This document shows, piece by piece, positions 60,367 to 64,000 of a DNA stretch of 64,000 nt. A model generated the notes under the pieces. The model was not told the origin of the DNA. It saw only the letters and a program-made list of their open reading frames with translations, and made no database searches. The DNA is from Anabaena minutissima FACHB-250. Lineage in GTDB: Bacteria; Cyanobacteriota; Cyanobacteriia; Cyanobacteriales; Nostocaceae. Position numbers and translations under genes: made by a program. Position 1 is the first letter of the stretch. Each line of letters begins with the position of its first letter. Where the stretch lies: assembly GCF_014697125.1 (NCBI RefSeq), contig NZ_JACJRG010000028.1:1-64000 (forward strand). The letters run 5' to 3'.

Positions 60367-62916
60367 ATGGTAAGAAAGAAATTCATTAATTTTTGTTTGT
60401 TGGTTGTGTTAACTATATTTATATGTATTCTAATGCGTCCAGTTTTCGCAAATAGTTCTCAAAATATAATAAATCAAGATTCACAATCAAAAATTGTCGA
60501 AAGCCAACAATTATATGCAAGTGGTAAATTTGCTGAAGCGGTGAAAGCTTTACAGCAAGAAGTCCAAGCATATCAACAGCAAGGAGATATTTTAAAACAA
60601 GCTGTAGCTTTGAGTAATTTATCCCTTGCTTATCAACAACTTGGTGATTGGCAACAGGCGCAATTAGCTATTACTAAAAGCTTAGATTTACAAGGCACAA
60701 GTAATAAAAATTTAGCAGTCTTTGCTCAAACTCTAGATATTCAAGGACGCTTACAACTCTTGACAGGAAAGCCAGAAGCATCTCTTCTTACTTGGAAACA
60801 AACTGAAGATATTTATACCAAGCTAGGAGATAAAAATGGTATTGCTTTGGCACTAATTTATCAAGCTCAATCATTACGCACTCAAGGTTTTAATAAGCAA
60901 GCTATTGAAACACTAGAACAGGTAAATCAAACTTTAAAACCTCAAAGTGATTCTTTGGCTAAAGCCGCAGTTTTGCTTTCCCTCGGTGATACTTTAGAAA
61001 ATGTGGGAGAGTTAGAAAAATCTCGCCTGGCTTTAGAACAAAGTTTAGCAATTTATCAAAGGCTAAAATCACCTGAAAATATGGCTTTAAGTCTGCTCAG
61101 TTTAGGGAATAATGCGCGGATTCAACAAAAAAACTCCCAGGCGATCGCATTCTATCAACAAACATTTGAAATATCATCTTCACCCCTTACAAAAATTAAA
61201 GCCCGACTTAATCATCTCAATTTACTAGTTGCGGAAAAAAAATTCACAGCAACACAAAATTTAATTCCTGAAATTCAATCTCTGCTAATACAACTCCCAC
61301 CTTCGCGCTCATCAATTTACGCCCGGATTAACTTTGCTCACAGTTTGGGTAGTTTAAATACTCCCAAATCCCAAATTGCTCCACTCCTGGCTACGGCTGT
61401 ACAACAAGCCAGGAATTTGAACGATATCCGCGCCGAAGCCTATGCTTTAGGTAATCTGGGTAGTTTGTATGAGAAAACGCAACAATTTGCTGAGGCTATT
61501 AGCCTGACACAACAGGCTTTAATTTTGGCACAAACCAGCAACGCACCGGAAATAGCTTATCTTTGGCAATGGCAGATGGGTAGACTATTAAAAGCCCAAG
61601 GTAATTTTACCAGAGCGATCGCAGCTTACGACGCAACTATAGAAACATTGGAGTCGCTGCGTACCGATTTAGTAGCAGTTAATCAAGATATCCAGTTTAA
61701 TTTCCGAGACAATGTAGAGCCAGTTTATCGTGAGTCGGTGGCGTTACTGTTGCAAAATTCTGGTGAAAACCCCGATCTTAAAACCTTAGATAAAGCTAGA
61801 ACCCGCATAGAAGCGTTACAGTTAGCAGAACTGGATAACTTTTTTAGAGAGGCTTGTTTACAAGGGCAGAGGGTACTCTTAGATCAAGTAGTAGACAAAG
61901 AAAATCCCAACACTGCCATACTCTATCCCATTATTTTGCCAGAAAAACTGCAAGTAATTGTGAAAATTCCTCAGCAACCACTGCGTCACTATACAGTTAA
62001 CAAATCTCAGGTTGCAGTAGAACGCACCTTAGCAGAACTACGGGAATATATTTTAGAACCGGATAGAACTGCGGAAGTACAAACCCTTTCCCAAGAAGTC
62101 TATAACTGGTTAATTAAACCTATAGAATCTGATTTAACCACAAGTCAAGTTAATACTCTGGTATTCGTACTAGACGGAGCATTAAAAAATATTCCCCTAA
62201 CTGCGCTTTACGATGGCGAGAAATATTTGGTAGAAAAATACGCTGTTGCTCTTAGTTTAGGACTTCAGCTATTAACTCCCAAAGCTCTGGCTGAAAAACC
62301 TGTGAGTGTACTGGCTGCGGGTTTAGTGCAACCACCGCCGGAGTTCCCTTCATTCCCACCCTTACCAGGAATCAAGTTAGAATTTGACCTCATTGCTCAA
62401 ACAGGAGCATCTACCAAAAAACTACTAGATAAAGACTTTACCAGCAGCACTCTAGAAAAAAATGTCAATACTGTGCCGTTTAATGTCTTACATTTGGCGA
62501 CTCACGGACAATTCAGTTCTCGCCCGGAAGATACTTTTATTCTAGCCAATGATGGTTCTATCAATGTTTTACAGTTCGATAACTTACTCCGCTCTCAGAG
62601 TGAAACTAATACACAAATCATAGAATTATTAGTTTTGAGTGCTTGTCAGACTGCCACCGGTGACAATCGTGCTACATTAGGCTTGGCAGGTGCAGCTATT
62701 AAAGCAGGCGCACGTAGCACAGTCGCTTCACTATGGCACATCGATGATCAATCTACTGCTATTTTAATTGGTGAGTTTTACAATGAATTAGTCAATAGTA
62801 AAGTGACTAAAGCAGAAGCCTTGCGTCGCGCTCAAGTAAAATTATTAACCAAGTATCCTAATTATAGTCGCCCTGCTTATTGGGCTGCTTATGTATTAGT
62901 TGGTAATTGGTTATAA
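60367..62916 (+). CDS. TPR-CHAT caspase-like peptidase
   Basis: 849 residues. N-terminal hydrophobic segment (CLLVVLTIFICILMRPVFA; signal peptide with cleavage near FA-NSS), several TPRs (residues 45-440), and a C-terminal CHAT domain. Catalytic His713 in HLATHGQ and Cys760 in LSACQTA are present. The domain ends with AYWAAYVLVGNWL. GGGAGG lies before the ATG. Probably secreted to the periplasm. It is the third gene of a sigma-like/DUF1822/CHAT operon. Confidence 0.87.
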   Translation: MVRKKFINFCLLVVLTIFICILMRPVFANSSQNIINQDSQSKIVESQQLYASGKFAEAVKALQQEVQAYQQQGDILKQAVALSNLSLAYQQLGDWQQAQLAITKSLDLQGTSNKNLAVFAQTLDIQGRLQLLTGKPEASLLTWKQTEDIYTKLGDKNGIALALIYQAQSLRTQGFNKQAIETLEQVNQTLKPQSDSLAKAAVLLSLGDTLENVGELEKSRLALEQSLAIYQRLKSPENMALSLLSLGNNARIQQKNSQAIAFYQQTFEISSSPLTKIKARLNHLNLLVAEKKFTATQNLIPEIQSLLIQLPPSRSSIYARINFAHSLGSLNTPKSQIAPLLATAVQQARNLNDIRAEAYALGNLGSLYEKTQQFAEAISLTQQALILAQTSNAPEIAYLWQWQMGRLLKAQGNFTRAIAAYDATIETLESLRTDLVAVNQDIQFNFRDNVEPVYRESVALLLQNSGENPDLKTLDKARTRIEALQLAELDNFFREACLQGQRVLLDQVVDKENPNTAILYPIILPEKLQVIVKIPQQPLRHYTVNKSQVAVERTLAELREYILEPDRTAEVQTLSQEVYNWLIKPIESDLTTSQVNTLVFVLDGALKNIPLTALYDGEKYLVEKYAVALSLGLQLLTPKALAEKPVSVLAAGLVQPPPEFPSFPPLPGIKLEFDLIAQTGASTKKLLDKDFTSSTLEKNVNTVPFNVLHLATHGQFSSRPEDTFILANDGSINVLQFDNLLRSQSETNTQIIELLVLSACQTATGDNRATLGLAGAAIKAGARSTVASLWHIDDQSTAILIGEFYNELVNSKVTKAEALRRAQVKLLTKYPNYSRPAYWAAYVLVGNWL

Positions 62917-62944
62917 GCAACAACAAAAAATTTAGTAACGGAGC

Positions 62945-62976
62945 AAAAAATTAGGGTTGGAAATTTCCAACCCTAA
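62945..62976 (-). terminator. terminator between CHAT gene and rpe
   Basis: A 26-bp palindrome (62951-62976; arm TTAGGGTTGGAAA). On the minus strand it is followed by TTTTTTG, so it terminates rpe; it can also stop the CHAT transcript. Confidence 0.8.
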
Positions 62977-63018
62977 CTCTATTTATGGTTTTTCAATTAA
63001 TGCAAACTACCAACAGCA

Positions 63019-63726
63019 TTAAACTTTCGCCAATTCTGGTGTAGGACGCTTACTGTTGCGAATATTAGTAATCGCCTCAGCATAATCTTTGGCGTTAAAT
63101 ACAGCAGAACCAGCCACGATCGCATTTGCGCCGGCTTCTAACACTTGCCAAGTATTATTAGCTTTCAGTCCGCCGTCTACTTCAATCCAAGGGTCTAAAC
63201 CGCGCTCATCACACATTTGACGCAACTTGCGGATTTTTGGCACTACCCCAGGAATAAAGCTTTGACCACCAAAACCGGGGTTAACGCTCATAATTAGTAT
63301 GAGGTCGCACAGTTCGAGAACATATTCAATCAGTTCTAAAGGGGTACCAGGGTTAAGTACGACCCCAGCTTGCTTACCGAGTTCTTTGATTTGTCCGAGA
63401 GTCCGGTGTAGATGTGGGGAAGCATTATGCTCGCAATGTACAGAAATAATATCAGCACCCGCTTTAGCAAAGCCTTCTACATACTTTTCGGGTTCGACAA
63501 TCATCAAGTGGACATCCAGAGGCTTATTTGTAACCGGACGAATCGCCTCCACTACCAGAGGGCCTATCGTAATATTAGGTACAAATCGACCGTCCATTAC
63601 ATCAACATGAATCCAATCAGCTCCAGCTGCATCTACAGCACGAATCTCGTCACCTAAACGACTGAAGTCGGCTGATAGGATAGATGGAGAAATAACAATG
63701 GGTTTTTGAGATTGGTTTTGGGTCAT
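63019..63726 (-). CDS. rpe: ribulose-phosphate 3-epimerase
   Basis: 235 residues from the ATG at 63726 (TQNQSQKPIVISPSILSADF). Calvin cycle and pentose phosphate enzyme, interconverts ribulose 5-phosphate and xylulose 5-phosphate. Motifs in order: ISPSILSADFSRLGDEI, WIHVDVMDGRFVPNITIG with metal-binding His and Asp, DVHLMIVEPEKYV, ILIMSVNPGFGGQSFIP, and WIEVDGGLKANN. A longer frame from 63855 is repeat-derived. Confidence 0.94.
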   Translation of the reverse strand: MTQNQSQKPIVISPSILSADFSRLGDEIRAVDAAGADWIHVDVMDGRFVPNITIGPLVVEAIRPVTNKPLDVHLMIVEPEKYVEGFAKAGADIISVHCEHNASPHLHRTLGQIKELGKQAGVVLNPGTPLELIEYVLELCDLILIMSVNPGFGGQSFIPGVVPKIRKLRQMCDERGLDPWIEVDGGLKANNTWQVLEAGANAIVAGSAVFNAKDYAEAITNIRNSKRPTPELAKV

Positions 63727-63804
63727 GGCTAGTGGCTTCTTAAGCGTCCTCGTCTGTAAGTATTGTAACAAAATAGGTAACAAAATATTGAGAATTTTTA
63801 GGAT

Positions 63805-63845
63805 TGGGGACAGGGGACAGGGGACAGGTGATAGGGAAGAATACA
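63805..63845. repeat. heptad-like GGGGACA repeats
   Basis: Four to five GGGGACA/GGTGATA heptads upstream of rpe. Confidence 0.75.
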
Positions 63846-63886
63846 AGATAGACAAATTAATGACTAATGACTATTGACTATTAACT

Positions 63887-64000
63887 ATGAATAAAAAATT
63901 AAGCTGGATAATTTGGGGTTTAGGTGCTTCTTGTTTGAGTTTGCCTGTTTTGGCTTCGGCTTTACCAAGTTCTTTAGGAAATAATGGTATTGATGTTTTG
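63887..64000 (+). CDS. secreted protein, N-terminal fragment
   Basis: 38 codons run off the window end. A signal peptide is obvious: NKKLSWIIWGLGASCLSLPV, then LASALPSSLGNNG. Family cannot be decided from this part. It may be a secreted peptidase, since cyanobacterial subtilase-like proteins can begin this way, but this is a guess. Confidence 0.7.
   Translation, partial: MNKKLSWIIWGLGASCLSLPVLASALPSSLGNNGIDVL

Noticed and set aside
63727..63855. Extended rpe N-terminus
   Set aside because: The extra 43 residues are encoded by GGGGACA repeats; the ATG at 63726 matches the family start.

Overview
The window reads as the chromosome of a filamentous, probably heterocyst-forming cyanobacterium of the Nostoc/Anabaena type. 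The basis is the mix of NDH-1 subunit NdhD, CP12, the Ccs1/CcdA cytochrome c maturation pair, a SigC-like group 2 sigma factor, multi-domain GAF/PAS hybrid kinases, CHAT-TPR proteins, many GCGATCGC (HIP1) octamers, and abundant 7-bp tandem repeats (STRRs). No species call is made from sequence alone.

Layout. 0-9 kb is mostly housekeeping on the minus strand: a 3'-disrupted sigC-like gene, gpsA, lipA, tRNA-Pro(CGG), a 2TM protein, ndhD, a coiled-coil protein and thrB. 8.5-11.4 kb holds a secreted-type TPR-CHAT protein, followed by AT-rich DNA with a MITE-like repeat and a perfect dyad upstream of a small unknown gene. 13-19.3 kb has two small unknown genes, nagB and a 1676-residue hybrid kinase. 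20-25.8 kb has two radical SAM genes, a MITE-like element, a MAPEG/LuxR divergent pair, and ureE-ureF-ureG with a small overlapping gene pair inserted between ureF and ureG. 25.9-33.4 kb has a GTPase, CP12, a TlyA-type methyltransferase, a second methyltransferase, a CNNM/CorC protein, an MFS exporter with its MarR-type regulator, and a flavin reductase. 33.7-41.6 kb has ftsH, a GH24 lysozyme, a 2H phosphoesterase, a YciI protein, the SRP RNA, a phasin-like protein, queF, and ccdA-ccs1.

42-63 kb is the accessory region. It holds a large filamentous-haemagglutinin-type exoprotein, two signalling gene pairs, and a candidate peptide natural-product (RiPP) locus on the minus strand. That locus contains a radical SAM/SPASM maturase, a C39 peptidase-ABC exporter, an HlyD membrane fusion protein and two or three small peptides with double-glycine leaders. 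One peptide, of 55 residues at 57547-57714, has a strong ribosome binding site and a mersacidin-type leader. Diverging from it is a sigma-like / DUF1822 / TPR-CHAT operon. The window ends with rpe and the first 38 codons of a secreted protein.

A recurring theme is that heptad repeat arrays sit flush with gene 3' ends and in several cases provide the stop codon. A second dispersed 26-bp element is always embedded in these arrays.
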